Assembly: GCA_964350695.1 (NCBI GenBank)
Contig: CAYGKM010000006.1
Span: 62,001-126,000, forward strand
Source: TMED27 sp964350695
GTDB lineage: Bacteria; Pseudomonadota; Alphaproteobacteria; Micavibrionales; Micavibrionaceae
Reading direction: 5' to 3'
DNA: 64,000 nt
Part shown: positions 43,637-52,341 of the stretch, one piece after another
Numbering within the stretch: position 1 is the stretch's first letter
Layout: every line of letters begins with the position of its first letter
The notes under the pieces: model-generated
The model's input: the letters and a program-made list of their open reading frames with translations, nothing else
Databases searched by the model: none
Told to the model about the DNA's origin: nothing
Position numbers and translations under genes: made by a program

Positions 43637-44893
43637 TCATACGGTGACGCCAAGGAGTGTGTTCCCTTTTATGGCTTCGAGTTTTACACAGGCTATCTGC
43701 CCGGCGGGAATATCCCCTTCAAAAGATACGGGGGCGAAGCTTTCCGTGCGGCCGAAACCGCCTTTTTCAACAAGGATATCCACCGTTTTATTCACAGTTC
43801 GCTTTAAAAGCTTCTGTAATTGAGCGTCCCCTGCCGCGCGGAGGCGTTTTGCGCGCTCTTTTCTGACCTGTACGTCCACTTGATCGGGGATGCGGGCGGC
43901 AGGCGTGCCTTCCCGTTCCGAATACGGGAAGACGTGAAGATAGGTTAAATCGCATTCTTCTACAATTTTAAGCGTATTTTCGAACATTTCTTCGGTTTCA
44001 GTGGGGAATCCGGTAATAATATCGGCCCCAAACTCGATTTCAGGCCGCATTTCGCGTGCTTTTTTACACATTTCGATGGCATCTGCCCTTAAATGCCGTC
44101 TTTTCATACGTTTTAGGATCAAATCATCGCCGGATTGCAGAGATAAGTGCAGATGCGGCATTAAACGTGGTTCGTCGGCAATGAGCCTCCAGAGGTCTTC
44201 GTCGATCTCCACAGGGTCGAGAGAGGACAGGCGCAGGCGTTTAAGCTCGGGGTTGAGCGCAAGTACGCGGCGGATCATCTGCCCGAAGGTTGGCGCGCCC
44301 GGTAAATCAGGACCATATGAGGTTACGTCTACGCCTGTGAACACGACTTCGTTATAGCCTTGGCTCACGAGCGCCCGTACGTGCTCGGCGATTACGCCTA
44401 TAGCTACAGAGCGCGAAGGCCCGCGGCCATAGGGGATTATGCAGAACGTACAGCGGTGATCGCAGCCGTTTTGCACCTGCAGGAACGCGCGGGAGCGATC
44501 CTCGAAGCCTTCCAGCATATGGCTGGCGGTTTCGCGCACTTCCATGATGTTATTAACGAGTACGCGGTCATTATGCAGCACGCCCCATGTTTCGGCCTTT
44601 AATTTAAGGTCATTGCCTATGATTTGGTCGATTTCCGGCATTTTGGCGTAGCTGTCAGGGTCGATTTGCGAAGCGCAGCCTGTGACGATGATTTTGGCAT
44701 CAGGATTTTCACGGCGTGCCTTGCGGATGGCTTGGCGCGCTTGGCGCTCCGCCTCTTTCGTCACGGCGCAGGTGTTGAAGATGATCGCATCTTCCATCCC
44801 TGCGCTTACGGCATGGTCGCGCATAACCTCGCTCTCATATGTATTGAGGCGGCAACCGAAGGTGACGATTTGTGGCGCGTTTTTATTTTCCAT
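43637..44893 (-). CDS. mtaB: tRNA t6A37 methylthiotransferase
   Basis: Radical-SAM enzyme that adds a methylthio group to t6A37 of tRNA. 418 residues from the ATG at 44893 (a TTG at 44929 is also open). N-terminal cluster cysteines C14, C42, C73; radical-SAM cysteines C144, C148, C151 in GCDHRCTFC; a C-terminal TRAM-like domain. GCRLNTYES is the MtaB rather than MiaB form. Upstream of ftsY in the same transcript. Confidence 0.93.
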   Translation of the reverse strand: MENKNAPQIVTFGCRLNTYESEVMRDHAVSAGMEDAIIFNTCAVTKEAERQARQAIRKARRENPDAKIIVTGCASQIDPDSYAKMPEIDQIIGNDLKLKAETWGVLHNDRVLVNNIMEVRETASHMLEGFEDRSRAFLQVQNGCDHRCTFCIIPYGRGPSRSVAIGVIAEHVRALVSQGYNEVVFTGVDVTSYGPDLPGAPTFGQMIRRVLALNPELKRLRLSSLDPVEIDEDLWRLIADEPRLMPHLHLSLQSGDDLILKRMKRRHLRADAIEMCKKAREMRPEIEFGADIITGFPTETEEMFENTLKIVEECDLTYLHVFPYSEREGTPAARIPDQVDVQVRKERAKRLRAAGDAQLQKLLKRTVNKTVDILVEKGGFGRTESFAPVSFEGDIPAGQIACVKLEAIKGNTLLGVTV

Positions 44894-44969
44894 TACTGGG
44901 AGATAATGCTTTATAGGCGGCGATGTCAAAAAGTTTTTATGTTTACATAAGTTTTGCTATTGTAAGTCG

Positions 44970-45632
44970 ATGAAAAATACTGAGCCCACAGCACAAAACA
45001 GTGCATTTATAGCCCAATATGGCGCGGCAGCGAAGGTTGTCGCGCAAACGGCAGCTTATGCTGTGGTCTCCGCACAAGAACTCTCTGGTAATGACAGAGA
45101 AATTCTTTTTTCTGGAATGATAGATCTTGCTACATTTGCCCATTTTTATGATGACGAACACAGTAAAAACCCTGAAGCAGATCCTGCAACATTACTACAA
45201 TCTGCAGCTAAAGCCTGTTACGAGCGCACGCAAGCACATCTCACAGCTGTAAGGGCCGAGCAGGATGCGCGCGCAACAACAATGTCTCCATTGCAAAAAA
45301 TGGCGGCCGGCGTTTTTAGCGCTCTCATAGGCGCAACCGCAATACTGGGCGTTGTTCCCAGTTTACAAAACAAGTTTGTGAACGCAATTCACGCAGATGA
45401 TGGCTTCGTAAGCGAAGTGGCTTTGGGGATAGCTCAGCGCACTCCCGGCAACGATATCCTTCAGTTTAATCAATTTGCATGGTTAGAGCGCGAAAGCGTG
45501 AAAAATTGTGTGGCCAATAGTGATGGTGTGCCCGTATTTGACACGCCTGAAGATGCTATCAATCTTAATGGGGACTGTTTAGAGGAAGGCCTAGGCCTTC
45601 CAAAGTACTCACTCCTCCCCAATTTCGAATAA
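44970..45632 (+). CDS. Hypothetical protein with one internal membrane helix
   Basis: 220 residues. Residues 1-100 are Ala/Glu-rich and soluble, residues about 108-130 form a hydrophobic helix (MAAGVFSALIGATAILGVV), and the remaining 90 residues contain two cysteines (VKNCVANS and NGDCLEEG). This suggests a cytoplasmic N-terminus with a periplasmic C-terminal part. No family recognised. It lies between mtaB and dapF, which are usually adjacent, on the opposite strand. Confidence 0.5.
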   Translation: MKNTEPTAQNSAFIAQYGAAAKVVAQTAAYAVVSAQELSGNDREILFSGMIDLATFAHFYDDEHSKNPEADPATLLQSAAKACYERTQAHLTAVRAEQDARATTMSPLQKMAAGVFSALIGATAILGVVPSLQNKFVNAIHADDGFVSEVALGIAQRTPGNDILQFNQFAWLERESVKNCVANSDGVPVFDTPEDAINLNGDCLEEGLGLPKYSLLPNFE

Positions 45633-45664
45633 ACGCCCCTCAAACATAATAGGACAATGCCTAG

Positions 45665-46270
45665 CTAAGGCAGCATAAAGATTGGCTTAATAATGTCCTT
45701 GTCATGTAAAATTTCCGCCGCTTCATAAATAGGGAAAGCGGCAAACCACCATATTGCATCAAAAAAGCCCTTATTCAGAAATTTGGGAACAACCTGCACT
45801 GTAGCGGGGGCATTATAAAGACTAAAATTTGGAATTAAACGCGGCGTTTTCGCGACATAAGCATCATATTCTTTTCCGAAGGTTTCACGCAGGAAGACTT
45901 CTTCGCGAGCAATCAGAAAATGGTACATCACAACGAAGGCAATTGGCAGGGCGATTATCACCACAATATGGCCTGAGATGAGTGCTATCCCTGTCATGCC
46001 GAGCAAAGAAAAGAAATATAGTGGGTTACGCACGATTGAAAACGCACCATGGGTAATTAATTTCGTATTCTTATGGCCGCCCAAAAACGCCGTAGAATAA
46101 AGCCGCCCAAGCGCGCAGAAGGCTACAAAAAAATACCCTAAAAACTCGATAGACTCATGCATAACCGTTTCATAGCCGATCAAGCTTTTGGTGAAGAATG
46201 CTATTACAAGTGCGATGATAACGAGAAACTTAGAATCTCTGATACGGGATTTGTTTAGGTTTTTGGCCAT
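45665..46270 (-). CDS. Isoprenylcysteine carboxyl methyltransferase-like membrane protein
   Basis: 201 residues with about four or five membrane helices. The ICMT/PEMT-type SAM-binding signature is present: HGAFSIVRNPLYFFSLLG, then REEVFLRETFGKEYDAYVAKTPRLIP. Bacterial members methylate membrane-associated substrates that are mostly undefined. It sits 35 bases downstream of dapF and may be cotranscribed. Confidence 0.82.
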   Translation of the reverse strand: MAKNLNKSRIRDSKFLVIIALVIAFFTKSLIGYETVMHESIEFLGYFFVAFCALGRLYSTAFLGGHKNTKLITHGAFSIVRNPLYFFSLLGMTGIALISGHIVVIIALPIAFVVMYHFLIAREEVFLRETFGKEYDAYVAKTPRLIPNFSLYNAPATVQVVPKFLNKGFFDAIWWFAAFPIYEAAEILHDKDIIKPIFMLP

Positions 46271-46305
46271 GCGGAAGCTTTCCTATTATTAAACAGGAAT
46301 CAGAT

Positions 46306-47121
46306 TTACGCCTTTTCTAACTCACCGTCAAACACATAGGCGACAGGGCCGGTCATGTAGACGCGGTTATCGGCCTCGCGCCATTCGATGAAAAGCGAGC
46401 CGCCATTGAGGATGATTTCAACTTTGCGCCCATCAATAAGTTCGCGGCGGATAGCGGCGACGGCGACGGCGCATGCGCCTGTGCCGCAAGCAAGAGTTTC
46501 CCCTACTCCGCGTTCCCATGTACGTTGACGCAAGCGTCCGTCTTCCAAGACCTCCACAAACTCCACGTTGGTGCGCTCAGGGAAGAGTGCGTGATTCTCT
46601 ATAGTGGGGCCAATGCTATCAACCAATGCATTTTCGGCGTCCTCAACAAAGAGTACGCAATGCGGATTACCCATGTTTACAGCGACAGCAGGATTAAGCG
46701 AGCCTTCGGATAGCTCCAGCATCAGCGTGTCGCGCTCCTCGGAGAGCGGGATTTGTGCCCAGTCCAGTTTTGGCGCGCCCATATCGACGGTTATCATATC
46801 ATTTTCTGCGCGTATGCAGGTTAGCATGCCGCCGAGCGTTTCGACTGTGCAGGCATCACTGCCGCGCTCGCGCATTACAATATCCGCTACGCAGCGCGTT
46901 GCATTGCCGCAAGATGCGCTCTCCGAGCCATCGGCGTTGAAGAAGCGAGCGAAGATATCGGCTTTTTTAGAGGGCTCAAGCACGGTCAGCAAGTCACAGC
47001 CTATGCCGAAATTGCGGTCGCAAATGGCTTTGATGCGGGCATGCGGAAGCTCTAGCGCGCCTTCACGGGCGTCCAGAATTACGAAGTCATTTCCTAAACC
47101 GTGCATCTTCCTAAAATTCAT
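46306..47121 (-). CDS. dapF: Diaminopimelate epimerase
   Basis: Converts LL- to meso-diaminopimelate for lysine and murein. 271 residues with the two catalytic cysteines C71 (ASCGNATRC) and C212 (ACGTGACA), plus the N-terminal KMHGLGNDFVILD. The ATG at 47121 has AAGG eight bases upstream; the frame stays open to 47178, but the extra residues come from an interspersed palindrome. The two usual neighbours mtaB and ftsY follow after two inserted genes. Confidence 0.95.
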   Translation of the reverse strand: MNFRKMHGLGNDFVILDAREGALELPHARIKAICDRNFGIGCDLLTVLEPSKKADIFARFFNADGSESASCGNATRCVADIVMRERGSDACTVETLGGMLTCIRAENDMITVDMGAPKLDWAQIPLSEERDTLMLELSEGSLNPAVAVNMGNPHCVLFVEDAENALVDSIGPTIENHALFPERTNVEFVEVLEDGRLRQRTWERGVGETLACGTGACAVAVAAIRRELIDGRKVEIILNGGSLFIEWREADNRVYMTGPVAYVFDGELEKA

Positions 47122-47138
47122 ATTCATATCCTTCTTAT

Positions 47139-47209
47139 CGTCTTTGCGAGGAAGCCTTAGGCTGACGCGGCAACCCAAGTAGATTGCTTCACATTCGTTC
47201 GCAATGACG
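47139..47209. repeat. Interspersed palindromic repeat, copy 1
   Basis: Imperfect palindrome: CGTCTTTGCGAG at the left end and TTCGCAATGACG at the right, enclosing GACGCGGCAA and GATTGC. It ends immediately upstream of the dapF ribosome site, so it lies in the dapF leader. Copy 2 is at 57605-57675. Confidence 0.75.
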
Positions 47210-47226
47210 GTTTAAGCATTAATTCC

Positions 47227-47255
47227 TTGACAATATAGAGGCTTTCTCATATTTT
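47227..47255 (+). promoter_or_regulatory. Candidate ffh promoter
   Basis: Perfect TTGACA (47227-47232), a 17-base spacer and TATTTT (47250-47255). The leader of about 100 bases contains the hairpin at 47307-47334. Confidence 0.45.
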
Positions 47256-47306
47256 CCCATCAAATTCCACTGATATTTCGTTTTGAAGTCAGTGCTTAAC
47301 GGTACC

Positions 47307-47334
47307 CCCCAGTCGGCGCGAACGCTCACTGGGG
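47307..47334 (+). other. Hairpin in the ffh leader
   Basis: CCCCAGT (47307-47313) pairs with ACTGGGG (47328-47334); the 14-base loop contains a nested GCG-CGAA-CGC. No T tract follows, so it is not an obvious terminator. It lies 31 bases before the ffh ATG. Confidence 0.5.
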
Positions 47335-47364
47335 TTAAATTAATTTGTGAGATAAGCGTTTTAT

Positions 47365-48933
47365 ATGTTTGAATCCTTAAGTGATAAGCTAGGCGGCGTA
47401 TTCGACAAACTCAGAGGTAAAGCCTCTTTGAGCGAGAATGACGTGATGGCGGTGAGCCGCGAAATCCGCATTGCGTTGCTTGAGGCTGATGTGGCCTTGC
47501 CCGTTGTTAAAGGCTTCATATCCTCCATTAAAGATAAAGCCGTTGGTGAGAAAGTCATCAAGGGCGTGAACCCCGCGCAGCAGATCATCAAGATTGTTCA
47601 TGATGAGCTTGTGGTGATGTTGGGGAGTGAAGCCGATGCGCTTAAATTCTCCTCCCCGCCGAGCGTGTATCTTATGGTGGGTTTGCAGGGTTCCGGTAAA
47701 ACGACATCGACCGCGAAGATAGCGCGGATGCTTACCGAGAAGCAAAACAAGAAGGTCTTGATGGCCTCCTTGGACGTTTACCGCCCTGCGGCGCAAGAGC
47801 AGTTGAAACAGCTTGGTGAGCAAACAGGCGTTGCGACGCTTGATATTGTTGAAGGGCAAAAGCCGCTCGAGATTGCCAAGCGTGCGCTTGAAACCGCGCG
47901 TAAAGAAGGTTTTGACCTTGTGATGCTGGATACGGCGGGTCGCTTGTCTATTGATGAAGAGTTGATGGCCGAGGCCGCAGCGATCCAAAAAGCTACCAAT
48001 CCGATTGAGACTTTGCTTGTGGCCGATGCCATGACAGGGCAAGACGCAGTGCAAACAGCGAAAGCCTTTGACGAGCGCGTTGGCCTTTCAGGGATTATGC
48101 TGACCCGCGTAGACGGCGATGCGCGCGGCGGCGCGGCGATGTCTATGAAGGCCGTGACAGGCAAGCCTGTTAAACTTGTGGGTGTCGGCGAAAAGTGGAA
48201 CGAGATTGAAACGTTCCATCCTGAGCGTATTGCGGGCCGCATTCTGGGCATGGGCGATGTTGTATCTTTGGTGGAAAAAGCCGTTGAGACTGTGGATGCG
48301 GCGGACGCCGAGAAAATGGCAGCTAAGTTCAAAAAAGGTCAATTTGATTTTAATGACCTTCTATCGCAGATGCAGCAGATGAAGAAGATGGGCGGTATGG
48401 GCGCAATGATGAAGATGATGCCCGGCCTTGGAAAGATGGCGGGTGCATTGGATGAAGCGGGCTTGGATGACGGCTTTATGAAGCGTCAGGAAGCCATGAT
48501 CCAGTCCATGACCAGGGAAGAGCGCGAGAAACCAGACCTGCTCAACATGAAGCGCAAGCAGCGCATTGCCGCAGGTTCGGGGACAAGCGTGCAGGATTTG
48601 AATAAGCTTGTGAAGCAGCAAAAGCAAATGGCCGGCATGATGAAAAAGATGAAGAAAATGGGCATGGGCGGCATGATGAAACAAATGAAGGGCCTGATGG
48701 GCGGCAAAGGCGATGAGCTTGAGCTTATGGCGCAGTCCATGGACCCGGATGGGCTTGGCGCAGATATGGCGGGCGCAGGCGATGGCGGCGCGCTGGGGCC
48801 GAATCCGTTTGCGGGCGGCGGCAACCCATTTGCAGGATTAGGCGGCGCGGGCGGCGGATTGCCCGGCCTCGGGAATATGAGCGGCATGCCCTCTCATGGC
48901 GGAACCAAGAAGAACCGCAAAAAGAAGAAGTAA
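47365..48933 (+). CDS. ffh: Signal recognition particle protein
   Basis: GTPase that binds signal sequences of nascent membrane proteins with 4.5S RNA. 522 residues: N domain, G domain with GLQGSGKT (106-113), DTAGRLSID and TRVDGDARGG, and a Met-rich M domain from about 320. The tail after residue 430 is Gly/Met-rich and long. First gene of ffh-rpsP-rimM-trmD-rplS. Confidence 0.98.
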   Translation: MFESLSDKLGGVFDKLRGKASLSENDVMAVSREIRIALLEADVALPVVKGFISSIKDKAVGEKVIKGVNPAQQIIKIVHDELVVMLGSEADALKFSSPPSVYLMVGLQGSGKTTSTAKIARMLTEKQNKKVLMASLDVYRPAAQEQLKQLGEQTGVATLDIVEGQKPLEIAKRALETARKEGFDLVMLDTAGRLSIDEELMAEAAAIQKATNPIETLLVADAMTGQDAVQTAKAFDERVGLSGIMLTRVDGDARGGAAMSMKAVTGKPVKLVGVGEKWNEIETFHPERIAGRILGMGDVVSLVEKAVETVDAADAEKMAAKFKKGQFDFNDLLSQMQQMKKMGGMGAMMKMMPGLGKMAGALDEAGLDDGFMKRQEAMIQSMTREEREKPDLLNMKRKQRIAAGSGTSVQDLNKLVKQQKQMAGMMKKMKKMGMGGMMKQMKGLMGGKGDELELMAQSMDPDGLGADMAGAGDGGALGPNPFAGGGNPFAGLGGAGGGLPGLGNMSGMPSHGGTKKNRKKKK

Positions 48934-48979
48934 GTTTTAACCAAAATTTGTAAGAACCATTAAATAAGGAGAAACTAAA

Positions 48980-49534
48980 ATGGCACTAGCAATGAGACTA
49001 TCAAGAGGCGGACGCAAAGGCCGTCCATTCTACCGCATCGTTGTAGCGGATAAGCGCATGCCGCGCGACGGTCGCTATATCGAGAAACTGGGTACATATA
49101 ACCCGCTTTTGGACGATAATAACGAGCAGCGCGTGCAGCTTGTTGAAGACCGCATCAAATATTGGCTTGGTGAAGGCGCACAGCCTTCAGAGCGCGTAGC
49201 TATCCTTTTGGGTAAAGCGGGCTTGGCAGCGATGCCCGAGCAGACCAACCGTCCGAACAAAGCCAAGCCTTCAGAGAAAACTTTGCTTAAGATTTCAGAC
49301 AAAAAAGAGAAGCAGGCTAACGCTGCTGAAGCTGCGCAAGCCGCCGCTGAAGAAGCAAAAGCGAATGCTGCTGCGGAAGCGGAAGCTGCGAAGGCTGCTG
49401 AAGCCGAAGCCGCAGCCGCCCCCGCGGAAGAAGCGCCCGCTCCTGAAACTGCTGCGGATGCTCCTGCTGAAGAGCCTAAAGCTGAAGACACTGCTGCGGA
49501 AGCGCCTGCAAAAGAAGAGAAAAAGGAAGACTAA
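48980..49534 (+). CDS. rpsP: 30S ribosomal protein S16 with long acidic tail
   Basis: Residues 1-85 are the S16 body (RLSRGGRKGRPFYRIVVAD, RYIEKLGTYNP, YWLGEGAQPS). Residues 108-184 are an Ala/Glu/Pro/Lys-rich extension absent from the usual 80-90-residue protein. An AAGGAG ribosome site precedes the ATG. Alphaproteobacterial S16 proteins often carry some extension, but a tail as long as the body is notable. Confidence 0.97.
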   Translation: MALAMRLSRGGRKGRPFYRIVVADKRMPRDGRYIEKLGTYNPLLDDNNEQRVQLVEDRIKYWLGEGAQPSERVAILLGKAGLAAMPEQTNRPNKAKPSEKTLLKISDKKEKQANAAEAAQAAAEEAKANAAAEAEAAKAAEAEAAAAPAEEAPAPETAADAPAEEPKAEDTAAEAPAKEEKKED

Positions 49535-49543
49535 TTTCTTTTC

Positions 49544-50041
49544 ATGGATAAATCACTTCACCAACCCTCGAAACGTGTATGTTTGGGCCGCATTGCAGCC
49601 CCGCACGGTATTAAGGGGTTGGTGAAAATCCTTCCTTACGGGGAAGATCCTTTTTTAATCGAACTTGTTTCCGAATATAAAATCACGCTTAAAAACCCGA
49701 TGGGCAAATATATGCTCGCGGCGATTGAAGGCGTGGATGATCGCAACGCTTCCGAAGCCCTTACGGGGACGGAGCTTTATATTGATCGCGACCAGCTTCC
49801 GGAGATTGATGAAGACGGCACATTTTATATCGAAGATTTAAAAGGCATGAAGGCCGTTGATGAAGACGGAAATGAAATCGGCTTTATTAAATCCGTCGAT
49901 AATTACGGCGCAGGAGATTTGCTGGAGGTTCAACCTAAATCAGGTGAGAGTTTTTATGTGCCGTTTGATGATGAATATGTCGGCGACATCGACGAGGCCG
50001 TGACACTTAAGAATTATTCGAACCTCGTAGAGGCATCGTAA
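49544..50041 (+). CDS. rimM: Ribosome maturation factor RimM
   Basis: Assists 30S head assembly by binding S19. 165 residues: N-terminal barrel (VCLGRIAAPHGIKGLVKI) and C-terminal PRC-barrel (FYIEDLKGMKAVDEDGNEIG, FYVPFDDEYVGDID). Nine bases after rpsP. Its last 28 bases overlap an unrelated gene on the other strand. Confidence 0.95.
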   Translation: MDKSLHQPSKRVCLGRIAAPHGIKGLVKILPYGEDPFLIELVSEYKITLKNPMGKYMLAAIEGVDDRNASEALTGTELYIDRDQLPEIDEDGTFYIEDLKGMKAVDEDGNEIGFIKSVDNYGAGDLLEVQPKSGESFYVPFDDEYVGDIDEAVTLKNYSNLVEAS

Positions 50042-50781
50042 TCCCCTCTTGGCGGGTTCACCATTTCACTCGCAATCACGGCTCTTAACATTCCCCAATC
50101 TTCTGAGTTTAGATCTTCACACGCTCTCATTGTTTTTGCATGCGACGGGCCAAACAACCTTGAAAGCGCGCTTTGGCTTTGGACTTTTTCTTGTGTTTCA
50201 GCAAAAAAATTATCGAAACGGGCGTTTATAGGATCGGACGGCTCAGTGGCTGCCGCGATGGCCTCTCCCAGCTCTAAGATGCGCCCTACCCGAGAGGAAT
50301 GCTTTTGAAATTCTGGCCATTTACTTGCCCAGTCATTGACCATCCCGCTCGCGGGGCGCGCGCCTTTTAACTTATAATTCCGCCCATCGAAAAAGTCAGT
50401 GTCCTGAAAATCAAAGCCTTTGGTTTGGCGCATAAGATGTGCGATATCTGATCTTAAAGGAAGATACAAAGGCTGATGCCCTATTTCCGATTCCATGATC
50501 GGAACTTGATTTTCACCAACAATATAACGTAATTCGCCTGAATTGTGACCGCTCGTGATCCTCACTGGATTTTCTTCGGGGTCTAATATAAGGGGTCTGT
50601 AGTCCAGAAAACTTAAGGGTGCGGGTGCGTATATGTCATTGATACCACGATAAGCTTGCACGTATTCCACATAAAACCCCGCGCATTCACGCAAAGTAGA
50701 CGGGCGCTCAGCAGGCTCTGGGCCTAAAGCGGCGGCATCAAACCCCATAAGGGGCGCTTTCGGGCCATCGTCTGCTGGCAT
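50014..50781 (-). CDS. Hypothetical protein inserted between rimM and trmD
   Basis: 255 residues, no signal peptide, no membrane helix, and no recognised family. It is Pro/Asp/Arg-rich at the N-terminus (PADDGPKAPLMG), with FLDYRPLILDPEENPVRITSGHNSGE in the middle and a Ser/Ala-rich end. It runs against the ribosomal operon and overlaps the rimM end, and its 5' end is 56 bases from the trmD start. Because rimM and trmD are usually adjacent, this is an acquired or lineage-specific gene. Confidence 0.5.
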   Translation of the reverse strand: MPADDGPKAPLMGFDAAALGPEPAERPSTLRECAGFYVEYVQAYRGINDIYAPAPLSFLDYRPLILDPEENPVRITSGHNSGELRYIVGENQVPIMESEIGHQPLYLPLRSDIAHLMRQTKGFDFQDTDFFDGRNYKLKGARPASGMVNDWASKWPEFQKHSSRVGRILELGEAIAAATEPSDPINARFDNFFAETQEKVQSQSALSRLFGPSHAKTMRACEDLNSEDWGMLRAVIASEMVNPPRGDYDASTRFE

Positions 50782-50837
50782 ATTTATATTCCCTGTGTAT
50801 ACTCGTTTCGCATATTCAATATACGAAATATAAAATT

Positions 50838-51539
50838 ATGTCAAACAAAAGCCCTTCGTGGCACGTTCATATTCTTACTCTTTTTCCCGAAATGTTTCCG
50901 GGATCTCTGGGGCAATCCTTAAGCGGGCGCGCCCTTGAAAATAGTATATGGGATTTTGATACCACGAATATTAGAGATTTCGCAACGAACACGCATAAAA
51001 GTGTTGATGACACGCCCTATGGCGGCGGCGCAGGGATGGTGATGCGGGCGGATGTTATTGAGGCCGCCCTGCTCTCGATCCCTAAACCCGGGCGTAAAAT
51101 CTATCTCTCGCCGCGCGGGAAACCGCTGACGCAACACTTGGTGAAGGAATTGTCGGCTACGCCTGATATCACTTTGCTCTGCGGACGCTATGAAGGTGTG
51201 GATCAAAGGGTTTTGGATGCTTATGAGTTTGAAGAAATTTCGATCGGCGATTATGTGCTTTCGGGCGGGGAACCTGCGGCGCTTATCTTGATGGATGCGT
51301 GCATTCGCCTCCTGCCCGGTGTGATGGGCAATGATGATACACCATTGGAAGAGAGCTTTTCGAATGGCTTGCTTGAATATCCCCACTATACGCGGCCTGC
51401 AGAGTGGGTGTCGGCGGATCAGACGGTGCATAGCGTTCCGGATGTATTGCAATCGGGCAATCATGCAAAAATAGATTTATGGCGCGGTGAGCAATCATTG
51501 GATCTGACTAAAAAAAGACGGCCTGATTTGTTGAAATAA
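50838..51539 (+). CDS. trmD: tRNA (guanine-N1)-methyltransferase
   Basis: Methylates G37 of tRNA to prevent frameshifting. 233 residues with the SPOUT trefoil-knot motifs: LTLFPEMFPG, the SAM-binding LCGRYEGVDQRV and EISIGDYVLSGGEPAA, and the HYTRP motif. Normally follows rimM directly; here it begins 796 bases after the rimM stop because of the inserted antisense gene. Confidence 0.97.
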   Translation: MSNKSPSWHVHILTLFPEMFPGSLGQSLSGRALENSIWDFDTTNIRDFATNTHKSVDDTPYGGGAGMVMRADVIEAALLSIPKPGRKIYLSPRGKPLTQHLVKELSATPDITLLCGRYEGVDQRVLDAYEFEEISIGDYVLSGGEPAALILMDACIRLLPGVMGNDDTPLEESFSNGLLEYPHYTRPAEWVSADQTVHSVPDVLQSGNHAKIDLWRGEQSLDLTKKRRPDLLK

Positions 51540-51542
51540 TGC

Positions 51543-51571
51543 TTGCAAAAAGCGGGTTATGGGCATATAAA
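51543..51571 (+). promoter_or_regulatory. rplS promoter
   Basis: TTGCAA (51543-51548), 17-base spacer, TATAAA (51566-51571), just after the trmD stop. It would give rplS its own transcript with a leader of about 75 bases. Confidence 0.6.
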
Positions 51572-51599
51572 CTCCGCAAAAGATAAACAAGCCGCCTCT

Positions 51600-51620
51600 G
51601 GAGCCTTTGTGGCTCCTTTG
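51600..51620 (+). other. Hairpin in the rplS leader
   Basis: GGAGCC (51600-51605), loop TTTGT, GGCTCC (51611-51616), then TTTGATTTT. A short stem that might act as a weak attenuator or a protein-binding site ahead of rplS. Confidence 0.45.
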
Positions 51621-51651
51621 ATTTTCGGGCTTTGATAAAGGACTTAAAGAC

Positions 51652-52275
51652 ATGAATACATTGCAAAAATTTGAAGCCAAAACATTGGCTAAACTTCAGG
51701 AAGACAAATCTATTCCTGAGTTCTCCCCCGGTGACACAATTAAGGTGAACGTGCGCGTTAAAGAAGGCACACGTGAGCGTATTCAGGCGTATGAAGGCGT
51801 ATGTATTGCGCGCTCCGGCTCCGGTGTGAATGCGAATTTCTGCGTGCGTAAGATTTCTTACGGCGAAGGCGTTGAGCGTGTGTTCCCGCTTTGGAGTTCA
51901 CGTATCGATAGCATCGAAGTGATCCGTAAGGGCGCTGTGCGCCGCGCTAAACTTTACTATCTTCGTGATCGTCGCGGTAAATCTGCACGTATTACTGAGC
52001 GTACAACCGGTCACGGCTTTGACCTTACTGTTGATGAAACAGTTGAAGCGATGACACAGACACAAAAACGTGCGATGAAAAAAGCGGAAAAAGACGCGAA
52101 ACGCGCTGAAGCCCGCAAGGAAAATGAAGCGTCTACAGCCGCGAAAAAAGCGGCTAAGGATGCAGAAAAAGCAGCTGAAAAAGCAGCAGCAGATGCGGAA
52201 GCAGCCGCAGCGGCAGCAGCTCCTGCAGAGACTGAAGCTCCTGCGGAAGCCCCTGCTGAAAAAACAGAAGAGTAA
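51652..52275 (+). CDS. rplS: 50S ribosomal protein L19 with long C-terminal extension
   Basis: Residues 1-116 are the L19 body (FSPGDTIKVNVRVKEGTRERIQAYEGV split by the usual strands, then RRAKLYYLRDRRGKSARI). Residues 117-207 are an extra tail, first Lys/Ala-rich and helix-forming, then Ala/Glu/Pro-rich. Usual L19 proteins are 115-130 residues. It is followed by a strong terminator. Confidence 0.97.
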   Translation: MNTLQKFEAKTLAKLQEDKSIPEFSPGDTIKVNVRVKEGTRERIQAYEGVCIARSGSGVNANFCVRKISYGEGVERVFPLWSSRIDSIEVIRKGAVRRAKLYYLRDRRGKSARITERTTGHGFDLTVDETVEAMTQTQKRAMKKAEKDAKRAEARKENEASTAAKKAAKDAEKAAEKAAADAEAAAAAAAPAETEAPAEAPAEKTEE

Positions 52276-52295
52276 ATCTCTTAAACCATATTTTC

Positions 52296-52323
52296 AAAAA
52301 GGGGCTTTATCGGCCCCTTTTTA
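52296..52323 (+). terminator. rplS terminator
   Basis: AAAAAGGGGC (52296-52305) pairs with GCCCCTTTTT (52313-52322), 7-base loop. Confidence 0.85.
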
Positions 52324-52341
52324 TTTGGATATATTACGATC

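Noticed and set aside
47122..47178. N-terminal extension of DapF
   Set aside because: The added residues come largely from the palindromic repeat, and a good ribosome site supports the start at 47121.
47256..47364. 4.5S SRP RNA gene next to ffh
   Set aside because: The hairpin at 47307-47334 lacks the conserved GGUCAGG...GGAAGC...AGCAGCC core of bacterial SRP RNA.
52276..52341. Leucine leader-peptide attenuator before leuC
   Set aside because: The 66 bases hold only the rplS terminator; no run of Leu codons or competing hairpins is present.
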